A stretch of 64,000 nucleotides of DNA from Methylosinus sp. C49 (GCF_009936375.1 NZ_AP022332.1:2388501-2452500); one strand, 5' to 3'; positions 46,308 through 56,703 are shown, counted from the stretch's first letter. The notes: a model not told the origin generated them from the sequence alone. Made by a program: numbers and translations.

Positions 46308-46994
46308 TCACCGCGCCTCCGCCATCCTGCGCCGGCCCGCGGCCGCGTCGAGATTGCGCTCCACCAGCGGCGCTATGCCGGCGACGATGCGAGCGACGCC
46401 CGCCGCATTGGGATGGATGTGGTCGTCCTGCATCAGCGCCGGATGGCCGAAGACGCCCGCGAGAAAAAAGGGATAGAGCGAGGCGCCCCAGCGTGCGGCG
46501 AGCTTCGGATAGATCTGATCGAATGTCACATTATAGACGAAGCCGAGCTCGGGCTTGGACAGCATCCCGCCGATGACGATGCGGGTTCCGCGCTTCTTAT
46601 AACCGTCGAGAATCCAGTCGAGATTGCGCGCGACGACAGGCGGATCGGTCTGTGTCAGCATGTCATTGCCGCCGAGCTCGACGATGACGACATCGGCGTC
46701 ATAGTCCTGCGGCGTCGAGGCGAGGCGGGTGGCCGCGTCGGCCGTGGTGTCGCCGGCCATGGAGCCATTGACGATATCGACATTGCGATAGCCGTCGGCG
46801 CGCAGCCGGCGGGCCAGCGTGGGGCCGAAGCCATAGCCCTCCGGCACGCCGAGGCCGGAACTGAGACTGTCGCCCAATATCAGCAGCTTCAACGGGGAGG
46901 CGGGCTGGCTCCGCGCGGGCGAGCCATGGATTGAGGCGGCGAGCGCGATCGCGGCTCCGAGAGCAGCGCCGAAGCGGAAAATTTCACGGGCCAT
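46308..46994 (-). CDS. SGNH-family arylesterase
   Basis: A 228-residue exported esterase/lipase of the SGNH (GDSL) type, like TesA and arylesterases. A signal peptide spans about 1-29. Catalytic blocks: Ser in LILGDSLSSGLG (block I), Gly in NGSMAGDTTADAA (II), Asn in VELGGNDML (III), and Asp/His in DDHIHPNAAG (V). It hydrolyses acyl esters or thioesters in the periplasm; the natural substrate is not known. Convergent with purK. Confidence 0.88.
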   Translation of the reverse strand: MAREIFRFGAALGAAIALAASIHGSPARSQPASPLKLLILGDSLSSGLGVPEGYGFGPTLARRLRADGYRNVDIVNGSMAGDTTADAATRLASTPQDYDADVVIVELGGNDMLTQTDPPVVARNLDWILDGYKKRGTRIVIGGMLSKPELGFVYNVTFDQIYPKLAARWGASLYPFFLAGVFGHPALMQDDHIHPNAAGVARIVAGIAPLVERNLDAAAGRRRMAEAR

Positions 46995-47068
46995 TGGGTT
47001 ACCTCGAACGCCTGCAAGGAACGCAAGAAATCGAGGCGAGGGTAGGGGCCGCGCGTTGATCGACCATG

Positions 47069-47106
47069 AAAAAAGCCCGGCGGATTTGCCGGGCTCTCAA
47101 ATTTTT
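47069..47106. terminator. bidirectional terminator downstream of pccA
   Basis: AGCCCGGC (47074-47081) pairs with GCCGGGCT (47088-47095), preceded by AAAAAA and followed by CTCAAATTTTT. On the minus strand it ends pccA with a T run; it also separates that gene from the arylesterase. Confidence 0.8.
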
Positions 47107-47125
47107 CAATGCTTTGGCTCGGCCG

Positions 47126-49138
47126 TTACTCGGCGAACTCCATGATCACCGCATCGACGGCGAGGCTGTCGCCCGGCTTGGCGGCGATCTTCTTGATCGT
47201 CACGTCGCGCTCGGCGCGCAGCACATTCTCCATCTTCATGGCTTCCACCATGCACAGCGGCTCGCCGGCCTTCACCTCCTGCCCCTCGACGACGTCGACC
47301 GTCTTGACGAGGCCGGGCATGGGGCAGAGCAGATGCTTGGAGACGCCGACATTCTTCTTCTTCGGCATCAGCGCGTTGAGCTCGGCCTCGCGCTTGGTGA
47401 AGACGCGCGCGTCCACCGCCACGCCCTGGTGCGAGAGCTGGAAGCCGTTGAGGATCGGCCGAATCTGCACATAGATGGAGGCCCCGTCTATGGTCCCCTC
47501 GAAGACGGGATCGCCCGGCCGCCAATGCGAGGAGATGCGGCGCGTGCGGCCGTCCTCCTCCTCGAAATGGACGATCAGCGCCTCGCCCTGCGTGTCCAGC
47601 GAGACGTGGAACGACAGCTCGCCGAGCGAGCAGACGCGCTCGCGCTCGAACTCGAACGGCCGGCCGTGGCCGAGCTGTCCGCTGATGAGGCGCTTGCGCT
47701 CGTTGCCGATGTGATCGACCAGCGCCGCCACCGTCGCCAGCACATGGGCGACCTCGCCATCCGGCTGCGGGGCGGCGAAGCCGCCCGCATATTCCTCAGC
47801 GATGAAGCCAGTGGAGAGCTGGCCGGACCGCCAGCGCTCATGCTGCATCAGCGAGGCGAGGAAGGGGATATTGTGGCGAATGCCGTCGATCACGAAGCGA
47901 TCCAGCGCGCTGCCCTGGGCGTCGATCGCCGCGAGGCGGTCGGGGCCATGGGTGACGAGCTTGGCGATCATCGGATCATAATGGATGGAAATCTCGCGGC
48001 CTTCCGCGACGCCCGTGTCGTTGCGGACGGTGATCGCGCCCTCGCGCTTCTCCTCCGGCGGACGATATTTCACCAGACGGCCGATGGAGGGCAGGAAGTT
48101 GCGGGTCGGATCCTCGGCGTAGATGCGGCTCTCCACCGCCCAGCCGTTGATCGTCACCTTCTCCTGGCGCAGCGACAGAGGCTCGCCGGCGGCGACGCGA
48201 ATCATCTGCTCGACGAGATCGATGCCGGTGATGAGCTCCGTGACCGGATGCTCCACCTGCAGGCGGGTGTTCATCTCGAGGAAGTAGAAGCTCTTATCCT
48301 GGCCGGCGACGAATTCCACCGTGCCGGCGGAGTCGTAATCCACCGCCTTGGCGAGCGCGACGGCCTGCGCGCCCATGGCGGCGCGGGTCTCCTCGTCGAG
48401 AAGCGGCGAGGGGGCTTCCTCTATCACCTTCTGATTGCGGCGCTGAATGGAGCACTCGCGCTCGTTGAGGTGAATGACGTTGCCATGCTTGTCGCCCAGC
48501 ACCTGAATCTCGATATGGCGCGGGTTGACGATGAATTTCTCGATGAAGACGCGGTCGTCGCCGAAGGAGGATGCGGCTTCGGAACGGGCGCGGTTGAAGC
48601 CTTCGACCACTTCCTCGGCCTTGAAGGCGACGCGCATGCCCTTGCCGCCGCCGCCCGCGGAGGCTTTCAGCATCACCGGATAGCCGATCTCATTGGCGAT
48701 GCGGACCGCTTCCTCGCCGTCTTGAATAACGCCGAGATAGCCGGGAACGACATTCACCTTGGCGGCGGAGGCGAATTTCTTCGACTCGATCTTATCGCCC
48801 ATCGCCTCGATCGCGCGGGGATTGGGGCCGATGAAGACGATTCCGGCCTCGGCCAGCGCCGTGGCGAAGGCGGCGCGCTCGGAGAGAAAGCCATAGCCCG
48901 GATGCACGGCTTCGGCGCCGGTCTCCTTGCAGGCCGCGACGATCTTGTCGATGAGCAGATAGGATTGCGCAGCAGGGGGCGGGCCGAGATGAATGGCCTC
49001 GTCGGCCATTTCGACATGAAGCGCGTCGGCGTCGGCGTCGGAATAGACTGCGACCGTCTTTATGCCCATGCGGCGAGCGGTCTTGATGATGCGGCAAGCG
49101 ATCTCGCCACGATTGGCGATCAGGATTTTACGAAACAT
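47126..49138 (-). CDS. pccA: propionyl-/acetyl-CoA carboxylase alpha subunit
   Basis: A 670-residue biotin-dependent carboxylase subunit with biotin carboxylase (1-450: FRKILIANRGEIACRI, ASAGGGGKGMR, EKFIVNPRHIEIQVLGD, FLEMNTRLQVEHPVTE), a BT linker domain, and a C-terminal biotinyl domain with the EAMKMEN site (Lys635). This order fits acyl-CoA carboxylases of the PccA type, which carboxylate propionyl-CoA to methylmalonyl-CoA. No beta subunit (pccB) is in the window. Type II methanotrophs need this step in glyoxylate regeneration (ethylmalonyl-CoA pathway), an inference. Confidence 0.88.
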   Translation of the reverse strand: MFRKILIANRGEIACRIIKTARRMGIKTVAVYSDADADALHVEMADEAIHLGPPPAAQSYLLIDKIVAACKETGAEAVHPGYGFLSERAAFATALAEAGIVFIGPNPRAIEAMGDKIESKKFASAAKVNVVPGYLGVIQDGEEAVRIANEIGYPVMLKASAGGGGKGMRVAFKAEEVVEGFNRARSEAASSFGDDRVFIEKFIVNPRHIEIQVLGDKHGNVIHLNERECSIQRRNQKVIEEAPSPLLDEETRAAMGAQAVALAKAVDYDSAGTVEFVAGQDKSFYFLEMNTRLQVEHPVTELITGIDLVEQMIRVAAGEPLSLRQEKVTINGWAVESRIYAEDPTRNFLPSIGRLVKYRPPEEKREGAITVRNDTGVAEGREISIHYDPMIAKLVTHGPDRLAAIDAQGSALDRFVIDGIRHNIPFLASLMQHERWRSGQLSTGFIAEEYAGGFAAPQPDGEVAHVLATVAALVDHIGNERKRLISGQLGHGRPFEFERERVCSLGELSFHVSLDTQGEALIVHFEEEDGRTRRISSHWRPGDPVFEGTIDGASIYVQIRPILNGFQLSHQGVAVDARVFTKREAELNALMPKKKNVGVSKHLLCPMPGLVKTVDVVEGQEVKAGEPLCMVEAMKMENVLRAERDVTIKKIAAKPGDSLAVDAVIMEFAE

Positions 49139-49219
49139 GCGCGCCCCGATACATGCGGAACGGCGCGCCTGCCATTCTCGACCAGCGAGAAAAGCGGGCG
49201 CGCCGGGATTTGATCTGTG

Positions 49220-49855
49220 TCAGGCCTTGGCCTCGGTCGGATCGTCGGCATGGCTGACCTCCACTCGGTCGACGATGCCGAATTCCTTGGCCTCTTCCGC
49301 GGACATGAAGTGATCGCGATCGAGCGTCTTGTCGATCGTGTCATAGTCCCGGCCGGTGTGCTTGACGTAGATTTCGTTGAGACGCCGCTTGATCTTCATA
49401 ATATCCTCCGCATGGCGGAGGATATCCGAGGCTTGGCCCTGGAAGCCGCCCGAAGGCTGATGGACCATGACGCGGGCGTTGGGCAGAGCGATGCGGTTGC
49501 CGGCCTCGCCGGCGCAGAGCAGCAGCGAGCCCATGGAGGCCGCCTGGCCGATGCAGAGCGTCGCCACCTTGGGCTTGATGTATTGCATCGTGTCGTAGAT
49601 GGCGAGACCGGAGGTCACGACGCCGCCCGGCGAGTTGATGTAGAGAAAAATCTCGCGCTTCGGATTCTCGGCCTCGAGAAACAGGAGCTGGGCGATGATG
49701 ACCGAGGCCATATGGTCCTCGACCTGACCGGTCAGAAAGATGATTCGCTCGCGCAGCAGGCGCGAATAGATATCGAAGCCGCGCTCTCCGCGGCTCGTGT
49801 TCTCGATCACCTGGGGGATCAGATATTGGTTGTAGACGTCGATCGGATCACGCAT
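49220..49855 (-). CDS. clpP: ATP-dependent Clp protease proteolytic subunit
   Basis: ClpP, 211 residues, the serine peptidase chamber of ClpXP/ClpAP. Catalytic triad Ser107 ([10 protein letters not shown]), His132 (MVHQPSGG) and Asp181 ([11 protein letters not shown]). ATG 49855 ([16 protein letters not shown]) with AAAAAGGCG upstream; the frame runs on upstream but without coding character. It lies downstream of tig, the usual neighbour. clpX is not adjacent: pccA follows instead. RcdA and CpdR, also in this window, feed this protease. Confidence 0.93.
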   Translation of the reverse strand: MRDPIDVYNQYLIPQVIENTSRGERGFDIYSRLLRERIIFLTGQVEDHMASVIIAQLLFLEAENPKREIFLYINSPGGVVTSGLAIYDTMQYIKPKVATLCIGQAASMGSLLLCAGEAGNRIALPNARVMVHQPSGGFQGQASDILRHAEDIMKIKRRLNEIYVKHTGRDYDTIDKTLDRDHFMSAEEAKEFGIVDRVEVSHADDPTEAKA

Positions 49856-50100
49856 CTGTTTTGCGCCTTTTTTAGATTTGACTGGCCTGCGACCGATGCG
49901 CCGCGCAGCGGGGCTGTACGTTCCCGGCTCCGCGGCGGCATCTTCGACCCGCCGTCTTTCCCCCGCATGGAGTGAAAGCCACGAGCCAGCTTTTGGCTCG
50001 TTGGTAGCATATTGCGGCAAGCCGTCCAGACACAAACCGCAAAAGGGGCGGGCGGAAACCCCGGGGCCGCCCTTACTCGGCCCCGGGTGGGCGCGCCGGA

Positions 50101-51465
50101 TCAGGCGGCGGGCTGGGCCAGATCGTCGTCTTCCTCGGCCGCGAGCAGCTCTTCCTTGGTCACGGACTTGTCGGTGACGCTGATCTTGGTGACCAGATGG
50201 TCGACGACCCGCTCCTCATAGAGGGGGGCGCGAATCTGGGCGAGGGCCTGGGGGTTGTTACGGTAATAGTCCCAAACCTGCTTCTCGCGGCCGGGGAAGG
50301 CGCGCACGCGCTCGACCAGCGCGTCGGTCACGTCCTTGTCCTCGACGGTCACGCCCGCGCCCTGGCCGATCTCGGCCAGCACCAGGCCGAGACGCACGCG
50401 GCGCTCGGCGATCTTGCGATATTCCTCGCGCGCGGCCTCTTCCGTCGTGTTCTCGTCCTCGAAGCTCTTGCCGGAGCGCTTGCGCTCGGCCTCGAGCTGG
50501 TTCCAGATCGTGTCGAACTCCTGGGCGACGAGACCCTCGGGCAGCTCGAAGCTGTATTTCTTGTCGAGAGCGTCCAGAAGCGAGCGCTTCAGCTTGGCGC
50601 GCGAGGCCTTGGCGTAATCGGCCTCGAGATTGCCGCGCACGGCGAAGGTCAGCTCGGCGAGCGATTCGAAGCCGTATTTGCTGGCGAAAGCGTCGTCGAT
50701 CGGCAGCTCCTTCGGGCCGGCGACGGCCTTGACGGTCACATCGAACTCGGCGTCGCGCCCAGCGAGCGTCGGCACGCCGTAATCCTCCGGGAACTTCACC
50801 TTGACGACGCGCTGCTCGTCCTTGGCCGCGCCCTCGAGCTGCTCCTCGAAGCCGGGGATGAAGGAGCCCGAGCCGAGCACCAAATTCACGTCGCCGCCAG
50901 TGCCGCCCTCGAAGGGCTCGCCGTCGAGCTTGCCGGCGAAATCGATGGTGACGCGGTCGCCCTTGGCGGCGGCGCCTTCCTTATCCTCAAATTCGCGAAT
51001 GCGATCGGCGAGATCGGAGATCGCCTTCTGGACCTCCTCCTCCGAGACCTCGGCGATGGGACGCTCGATGGCGATGTCGTCGAAGCCGCCGAGCTCGATC
51101 GCCGGCAGCACCTCGAAGGCGACGGAATAGGAGAAGTCGCCTTCGGCCTCGAGCGCCTTCTCGACCTCGGCCTGATCGGTCGGGAAGTCGAGGCGCGGCT
51201 CCATGGCGACGCGCAGGCTGTTGTCCTCGACGATCTTGCGATTGGCCTCGTTGACGGCCTCCTGCAGGACCTCGCTCATTATGCCTTTGCCGTAGATCTT
51301 CTTGAGATAGGAGATCGGCGCCTTGCCGGGGCGGAAGCCCTTGATCTGCGCCTTGCCGCGCAGCTCGACGAGCTGCGACTCGAGCTTGGCGGCGAGGTCG
51401 CCGGCCGGAAGCACCACTTTGAACTCGTGTTTCAAGCCCTGCGACAGGGTCTGCGTCACCTGCAT
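50101..51465 (-). CDS. tig: trigger factor
   Basis: Trigger factor, 454 residues, a ribosome-bound chaperone and prolyl isomerase. N-terminal ribosome-binding part with the signature [18 protein letters not shown], a middle FKBP-type domain (about 160-245: [40 protein letters not shown]), then the long helical C-terminal substrate arm. Full length. The clpP gene follows on the same strand. Confidence 0.94.
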   Translation of the reverse strand: MQVTQTLSQGLKHEFKVVLPAGDLAAKLESQLVELRGKAQIKGFRPGKAPISYLKKIYGKGIMSEVLQEAVNEANRKIVEDNSLRVAMEPRLDFPTDQAEVEKALEAEGDFSYSVAFEVLPAIELGGFDDIAIERPIAEVSEEEVQKAISDLADRIREFEDKEGAAAKGDRVTIDFAGKLDGEPFEGGTGGDVNLVLGSGSFIPGFEEQLEGAAKDEQRVVKVKFPEDYGVPTLAGRDAEFDVTVKAVAGPKELPIDDAFASKYGFESLAELTFAVRGNLEADYAKASRAKLKRSLLDALDKKYSFELPEGLVAQEFDTIWNQLEAERKRSGKSFEDENTTEEAAREEYRKIAERRVRLGLVLAEIGQGAGVTVEDKDVTDALVERVRAFPGREKQVWDYYRNNPQALAQIRAPLYEERVVDHLVTKISVTDKSVTKEELLAAEEDDDLAQPAA

Positions 51466-51541
51466 GTCGTTTTCGCCTTCTCGAATCTCGACCAGTCCGG
51501 CGTGCGCCGGGAAAATATCTCTGCCGCCGGCGCGCGTCGGA

Positions 51542-51626
51542 TGGTGCGGGCGGAGGGAGTCGAACCCCCACGACTTGCGTCACCGGAACCTAAATCCGGC
51601 GCGTCTACCAGTTCCGCCACGCCCGC
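51542..51626 (-). tRNA. tRNA-Leu (anticodon UAG)
   Basis: Read on the minus strand: acceptor GCGGGCG pairs with CGCCCGC, followed by an A and encoded CCA. The anticodon stem CCGGA/TCCGG holds the loop TTTAGGT with anticodon TAG. T-arm GGGGGTTCGACTCCC and a short variable arm (TGACGCAAGTCGT region) fit a class II leucine tRNA of 85 bases including CCA. It decodes CUN-type leucine codons. Located 76 bp upstream of tig. Confidence 0.95.
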
Positions 51627-51918
51627 GCCCCGACGCGCAAACGCCCGACGAGCCGCCGGCTCGCGGGCGAAACGCCAAAGGACCGAAGCCACGAGCCAAA
51701 CGGCGTCGAAACGTCGCGGCGACAATCGAACGCCAGCTTCGAAACGCCGGCGTCGATGCGCGAACGCCGCCACGCGCCGGCTCGGGCGGGGGGCTCTATA
51801 GCACGACGCGCCGCCGGCGCTAAAGAAAATGTCACCTGTGGGGATGTAGGTTCGCGCCCTGTTGAAAGCCGGGCTCCGCTCGGGCCATATGCGGCGGCGA
51901 GGAGAGACCGGAGCCATC

Positions 51919-53277
51919 ATGCCCTTCAATTGCTCACGCCGCGCCTTTGTTCGCGGAGTCGCCGCGACTCTCATCTCGCTCGAGGCTCGCGCCGAGCCGC
52001 CTGCCGCCGGCCCGAAAACGCTGACGGCGCGCAAAGGGACGGCTCGGCTGCTGCCGGAGCCGGCCCAGGCGACGGAGATTTGGGGATTCGAGGGGAAGGC
52101 TCCGGGGCCGCTGCTGCGCTTCGCTCAGGGCGACGAGCTGGCGGTCGGCCTCGCCAATGGCCTCGACAAGCCACTCTCCATCCATTGGCACGGCATGCGC
52201 GGCGACAACGCCATGGACGGCGTCGCGCCGCTCACCCAGGCGGAAGTCGGACCGGGCGGGCGTTTCGACTATCGCCGGAAATTGGTCGACGCCGGCCTCT
52301 TCTGCTATCGGCCGTCGGTTTTCGGTGCGACGCCGGAACTCTGCGGCCGCGGGCTGAAGGGCCTCGTCGTTGTCGACGAGCCCAAGCCACTGGAGGCCGA
52401 CGCCGATCTTCTGCTCGTGCTCGACGATTGGCGGCTGGACAAGAATGGCGCGATCGAGGGCGATTTCGTCTCTGCCGCCGCAGCCGCCGGGGCAGGGCGC
52501 ATCGGAACGCTGGTGGCGGTGGACGGCGCCTCGGCGCCGGCGCGGCGCGATTTCGCGCCGGGCGCGCGCATTCGCCTGCGCTTCGCAAATCTCGCCAACG
52601 CGCGAATCATGTTCGTCGGCTTCGACAATATTCAGCCCTTCGTCGTGGCCGTGGACAGCCAGCCCTGCGACGCCTTCGAGCCCGTGCGCCGCACCATTCC
52701 CGCCGCGCCCGGAGCGCGATTCGAGCTGCTGTTCGATCTTCCGCAGGCCGAGAACGCCGCCGCCAAGCTGATTCTGCGCGGCATGGGCGGAGAGCCCGAC
52801 CGCGAGCTTGCGATCCTCACCACGCACGGCGCTAAGGCGGCTCCGCGCCCGCCGATCGCGGCGCTGCCGCAAAATCCCTTGCTGCCGATAGAGATAAAGC
52901 TGCAGGCGGCCAAGAAGGTCGATCTCACCTTGGAGCCGCCCGCCGCGTCCGGCGCGCCCTGGCGCATCAATGGCGCGCCCAGCAAGGCCTATGGCGGTCC
53001 GCCTCTGTTCCAGGTGAAGCGCGGCGCGCCGGTGACGCTCGGCTTCGTCAATCGCTCTGATGTCGTCGCCGTGATGCATGTCCACGGACATTGCGTGCGG
53101 CTTCTGCACGATCTCGACGATGGCTGGGAGCCCTATTGGCGCAATGGCGTCGTCGTGCCGCCGGGCAAGACCAAGCATGTCGCCTTCGTCGCCGACAGCC
53201 CCGGCAAATGGGCCGTGCATGACGATATTCTCGAGCACGAGGCGGCGGGGCTCGCCGCATGGTTCGAGGTGAAGTGA
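51919..53277 (+). CDS. degenerate multicopper oxidase-like exported protein
   Basis: A 452-residue three-cupredoxin-domain protein with a Tat-like signal (CSRRAFVRGVAATLIS). The first copper-binding pair is intact (IHWHGM, 88-93). The second (usually WYHSH) reads FCYRPS (128-133). In the third domain MHVHGHC is intact, but the block normally W-x2-HCH-x3-H-x3-G-M reads WAVHDDILEHEAAGL: the type 1 copper Cys is Asp435 and the next His is Asp436. The protein therefore cannot hold a normal type 1 site and lacks parts of the trinuclear cluster. It may be a structural or copper-binding relative. GGAG precedes ATG 51919. rpfF-like gene follows after 170 bp. Confidence 0.8.
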   Translation: MPFNCSRRAFVRGVAATLISLEARAEPPAAGPKTLTARKGTARLLPEPAQATEIWGFEGKAPGPLLRFAQGDELAVGLANGLDKPLSIHWHGMRGDNAMDGVAPLTQAEVGPGGRFDYRRKLVDAGLFCYRPSVFGATPELCGRGLKGLVVVDEPKPLEADADLLLVLDDWRLDKNGAIEGDFVSAAAAAGAGRIGTLVAVDGASAPARRDFAPGARIRLRFANLANARIMFVGFDNIQPFVVAVDSQPCDAFEPVRRTIPAAPGARFELLFDLPQAENAAAKLILRGMGGEPDRELAILTTHGAKAAPRPPIAALPQNPLLPIEIKLQAAKKVDLTLEPPAASGAPWRINGAPSKAYGGPPLFQVKRGAPVTLGFVNRSDVVAVMHVHGHCVRLLHDLDDGWEPYWRNGVVVPPGKTKHVAFVADSPGKWAVHDDILEHEAAGLAAWFEVK

Positions 53278-53447
53278 GCGCGAGCCGCACCGCGCGATTT
53301 GGGATTTACGAATAAATATAATATTCTGAAATAAGGATACGATAACGTCCCGAGCGTTAGACTGGCGCCGCGAGGCCGCAGTGTCACGCCGCGAGCGGGC
53401 TTAGAATTCGGTTGCGTCACACTCGCCCGTTGAATCAGAGCGCCCCG

Positions 53448-54359
53448 ATGACCGAAGCTTTCGAGTTCGACATCAAGAAGCCGGAAGATTTTCCGCATTG
53501 GGAGTTCGATCATATCGATCTCGAATATGATTCCGTGACGCGCGCCGTATGGATGAATTACAAAGCGTCGTCGCCTCCCTTCTATGCGATGCAGACGCTC
53601 TCGGACATGGCGAGCGTTCGCGAATCGCTTCGGTATATGCATGCGCTCGACGGCTTTGCGCGGTTTCCGGTCCGCTACTTCGTGATGAGCTCGAACAAGA
53701 AATCGGTGTTCAGCCTCGGCGGCGACCTCGTGACCTTCACCTCGTCTATCCGTGGCGGCCGGCGGGACCGTTTGATCGCCTATGCGCATGCCTGCATCGA
53801 TCTCATCTATTCGCTGGTCTGCGGCCTCTGGCTGCCGATCGTCTCGCTCTCCGCCGTGCGCGGCCAATGTCTCGGCGGCGGCTTCGAGGCCGCGCTCGCC
53901 TCGGATTTCATCCTGGCGGAGGAGAGCGCCAAGCTGGGCGTGCCGGAGGCGAGCTTCAACGCTTTTCCGGGAATGGGGGCAGTGTCGCTGCTCACGCGGC
54001 GGCTCGGCGTCGCTCAGGCGGAACGAATTATCGGCTCCGGGGCGATCTATTCGGCGAGCGAGATGCTCGAGCTCGGCGCCATCGATCTGATGACTCCCGA
54101 CGGCACTCTGCGGCAGGCCGCCGACGCCTGGATGCTCGAGGGCGGCGACGAGCGTTGGGCGCGCCGTTGCGCGCTCGCCGAGGCACGGCGAAGCTGCTTT
54201 CCCGTCACCAGGGACGAGCTGATAGAGATCACCGATCTCTGGGCGGATTGCTCGACCGCGCTGAGCGACCAGGATTTGCGGCATATGGAGCGGCTCGCCG
54301 CCGCCCAGAAGCGAATGGCGACCTCGAGCGGAGCGGCGGACGACGGCCGTTCCCGTTAG
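53448..54359 (+). CDS. rpfF: RpfF-like crotonase, putative diffusible signal factor synthase
   Basis: A 303-residue crotonase of the RpfF type. RpfF makes cis-2-unsaturated fatty-acid signals (DSF) from acyl-ACP by combined thioesterase and dehydratase action. Family features beyond the generic fold: SVFSLGGDLVTF, GQCLGGGFEAALASDFILAEE, KLGVPEASFNAFPGMGAVS, and the C-terminal helix ITDLWADCSTALSDQDLRHM. The two catalytic glutamates fall at Glu147 and Glu167, 20 apart, like Glu141/Glu161 of Xanthomonas RpfF. The start ATG 53448 has only a weak binding site. A PAS-GGDEF-EAL gene follows after 28 bp, as rpfR follows rpfF in Burkholderia. Product is inference. Confidence 0.78.
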   Translation: MTEAFEFDIKKPEDFPHWEFDHIDLEYDSVTRAVWMNYKASSPPFYAMQTLSDMASVRESLRYMHALDGFARFPVRYFVMSSNKKSVFSLGGDLVTFTSSIRGGRRDRLIAYAHACIDLIYSLVCGLWLPIVSLSAVRGQCLGGGFEAALASDFILAEESAKLGVPEASFNAFPGMGAVSLLTRRLGVAQAERIIGSGAIYSASEMLELGAIDLMTPDGTLRQAADAWMLEGGDERWARRCALAEARRSCFPVTRDELIEITDLWADCSTALSDQDLRHMERLAAAQKRMATSSGAADDGRSR

Positions 54360-54387
54360 CGCCGGCTCGTCGGCGATCTTTTGCGAC

Positions 54388-56703
54388 ATGAAAGTCATAG
54401 CGATGACGAAACGACAGATCGAGGATGTCGCGGCGGAGGATCAGAAGTACGAGATCTATGCCGATCTCGTCGAGACGCTGTTCGGCACGCCGGGCTCCTT
54501 TGTCGCGGGCATAGGCGCGGGATTGCTGGTCGCCGTCATCGCATGGCTCACCACGGGCGATCTCGTCTATTTCGGCTTCGTGCTGGCTCTGCTGCTTATC
54601 AGCGCCTATCGCATCCATGTGCTGATCGCTCACACGCGCACGCCTGTCGAGCAGCGCCGGCGGGACGCCCGGCGATGGGAGCTGCGCTACGCGATCGGCG
54701 GCGTGAGCTTCATGACGGTCGTCGGCGTGACCGCGGCCGTGCTGTTCAACGCTCATCACAGCGAGATGGTGGCTTATTACGGCGTTGTGCTGATGACAGG
54801 ATGCGCCGGCGCGTTGGCGGGGCGTAACGCGGGCCGGCCGCACATCGTCCTCGGGCAGGTCATCGGCGTCTGCGCGCCTTTGGCCATCACCTGCCTCTTC
54901 AACTTCTCGATCTGGTACTGGGGGCTGACCGGCATCATCGTGCTCGGCATCGTCTCCGTCGAGTCCACCACGAAATTTCTGAACTCGGTGCTGGAGTCGG
55001 CGCTGCGCAACGGCCGCGACGCGGACACGCAGCGTCGGCGTTTCAAGTCCGCCTTGAACAGCATGACTCACGGCCTGTGCATGGGTCGGGCCGACAAGTC
55101 GCTCACCGTCGTCAATCGTCGAATGTATGAGTTTTTCGGCCTCGATTCGGACACGATGCCGAAAGATCTCGCCACGCTGACGCGCATGATCGGCGAGAGC
55201 GCGAACATCTCGCGCGAGGACACGCAGGTTTTCCTCGAGCAGTGGACGTCGCGCGCCTCGCTTCCGCGCACGGATGTCTTCTCCCGCGAGATCGGCGATC
55301 GCATCTTCGATTTTCGCTGCGAGCCGGCCGACAATGGCGCCTTCGTCACCGTCGTCGAGGATGTGACCGAGCAGAGACGCGCGGCGCGCGAGATCGAGCG
55401 GATCGCGCATTTCGATACTTTGACCAGTCTCGCCAATCGTTTCCAGTTCCAGCAGCGGCTGGAGCGCGATCTACGGCATATTCGCAAGCGCGGGCTCAGT
55501 CTCGCGCTTTTGTGCATCGATCTCGATCAGTTCAAGGAGGTCAATGACACGCTCGGACATACGATCGGCGACCGGCTCCTCTGCGCGGTCGCCGAACGTC
55601 TGCGCGAATGCGTGCGCTCGGTCGATATGGTGGCGCGCTTCGGCGGTGACGAGTTCTGCATCCTCATGCATCCGACGATCGAGACGCCGCCGGCCGACGC
55701 GCTGGCGCGCCGCGTCATAGAGGCGATCGGCCGCCCCTATGTCGTCGAGGGACACACGATCGTCATCGGCGCCAGCGTCGGCCTCTGCATCGCGCCGCGG
55801 GACGCGATCTCCGTCGAGGGGCTGCTGAAATGCGGCGATCTCGCAATGTATCATTCCAAGGCCGCCGGACGACGGCAGGCCATATGGTTCGAGACGTCGA
55901 TGGAGGATGCGCTGGTCAGCAAGCGGCGCATCGAGCGCGAGCTGCGCGAGGCGCTCAGGACCGAGGCGCTCGAGGTTCATTACCAGCCCATCTACGACGC
56001 GCGCGACCAAACCATCTCGACCTGCGAGGCGCTGACGCGCTGGCGCCACCCGCAATTGGGCTATGTGCCGCCGTCCTCCTTCATCCCGATCGCCGAAGAG
56101 ACCGGGATGATCGTCGAGCTGGGCGAATGGGTGCTGCGCCGCGCTTGCCGCGACGCGCATCTTTGGCCGTCGGCGGCGCGGGTTGCGGTGAATTTCTCGT
56201 CGCGGCAGTTTCAGCAGCCGGACATGATCGAGCGCGTCCGCAGCGCGCTCGACGCCGCCGGGCTGGCGCCGAGCCGGCTCGAGATCGAGATCACGGAATC
56301 GACGCTGATGCAGGACACGGAGGACGCCGCCGCCAAGATCGCGGGGCTGCGCGCGATCGGCGTCCGCTTGTCGCTCGACGATTTCGGTACCGGCTTCAGC
56401 AGCCTCGGCTATTTAAATCGTTTTCCAGTCGACAAGGTGAAGCTCGATCGCAGCTTCGTCTCCGAGCTCAGCGTCTCCAGCAAGACGCAGGCGATCGTCG
56501 GCGCCGTCTCGCTGCTGACCGCGGAGCTCGGCATAGATCTCGTCGCGGAAGGCGTCGAGACGCATGAGCAGCGCGCGCTGCTGCTCGCCAAGAATGTGCA
56601 TCTGATGCAGGGCTTCCTGTTCAGCATGGCCAAGCCGCAGGCGGAGCTGGCGCAGATTTTTTCCGGCGTCGCGCGCGGCGGCAAGCTGAAGGTCGTCGCC
56701 TGA
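54388..56703 (+). CDS. six-TM PAS-GGDEF-EAL cyclic-di-GMP enzyme
   Basis: A 771-residue membrane protein. About six helices lie between 35 and 200 (a MASE-like sensor), followed by a PAS-like domain (about 216-330: FKSALNSMTHGLCMGRADKS). The GGDEF domain has GGDEF at 419-423 and the inhibitory I-site RSVD at 410-413, exactly five residues before it. The EAL domain has CEALTRW (EAL 547-549), EITEST (634-639), DDFGTGFSS (664-672), KLDRSFV and AEGVET. All signature residues of both activities are kept. It probably makes or degrades cyclic-di-GMP in response to a membrane-borne signal. Operon with the rpfF-like gene. ATG 54388 or 54403. Confidence 0.88.
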   Translation: MKVIAMTKRQIEDVAAEDQKYEIYADLVETLFGTPGSFVAGIGAGLLVAVIAWLTTGDLVYFGFVLALLLISAYRIHVLIAHTRTPVEQRRRDARRWELRYAIGGVSFMTVVGVTAAVLFNAHHSEMVAYYGVVLMTGCAGALAGRNAGRPHIVLGQVIGVCAPLAITCLFNFSIWYWGLTGIIVLGIVSVESTTKFLNSVLESALRNGRDADTQRRRFKSALNSMTHGLCMGRADKSLTVVNRRMYEFFGLDSDTMPKDLATLTRMIGESANISREDTQVFLEQWTSRASLPRTDVFSREIGDRIFDFRCEPADNGAFVTVVEDVTEQRRAAREIERIAHFDTLTSLANRFQFQQRLERDLRHIRKRGLSLALLCIDLDQFKEVNDTLGHTIGDRLLCAVAERLRECVRSVDMVARFGGDEFCILMHPTIETPPADALARRVIEAIGRPYVVEGHTIVIGASVGLCIAPRDAISVEGLLKCGDLAMYHSKAAGRRQAIWFETSMEDALVSKRRIERELREALRTEALEVHYQPIYDARDQTISTCEALTRWRHPQLGYVPPSSFIPIAEETGMIVELGEWVLRRACRDAHLWPSAARVAVNFSSRQFQQPDMIERVRSALDAAGLAPSRLEIEITESTLMQDTEDAAAKIAGLRAIGVRLSLDDFGTGFSSLGYLNRFPVDKVKLDRSFVSELSVSSKTQAIVGAVSLLTAELGIDLVAEGVETHEQRALLLAKNVHLMQGFLFSMAKPQAELAQIFSGVARGGKLKVVA

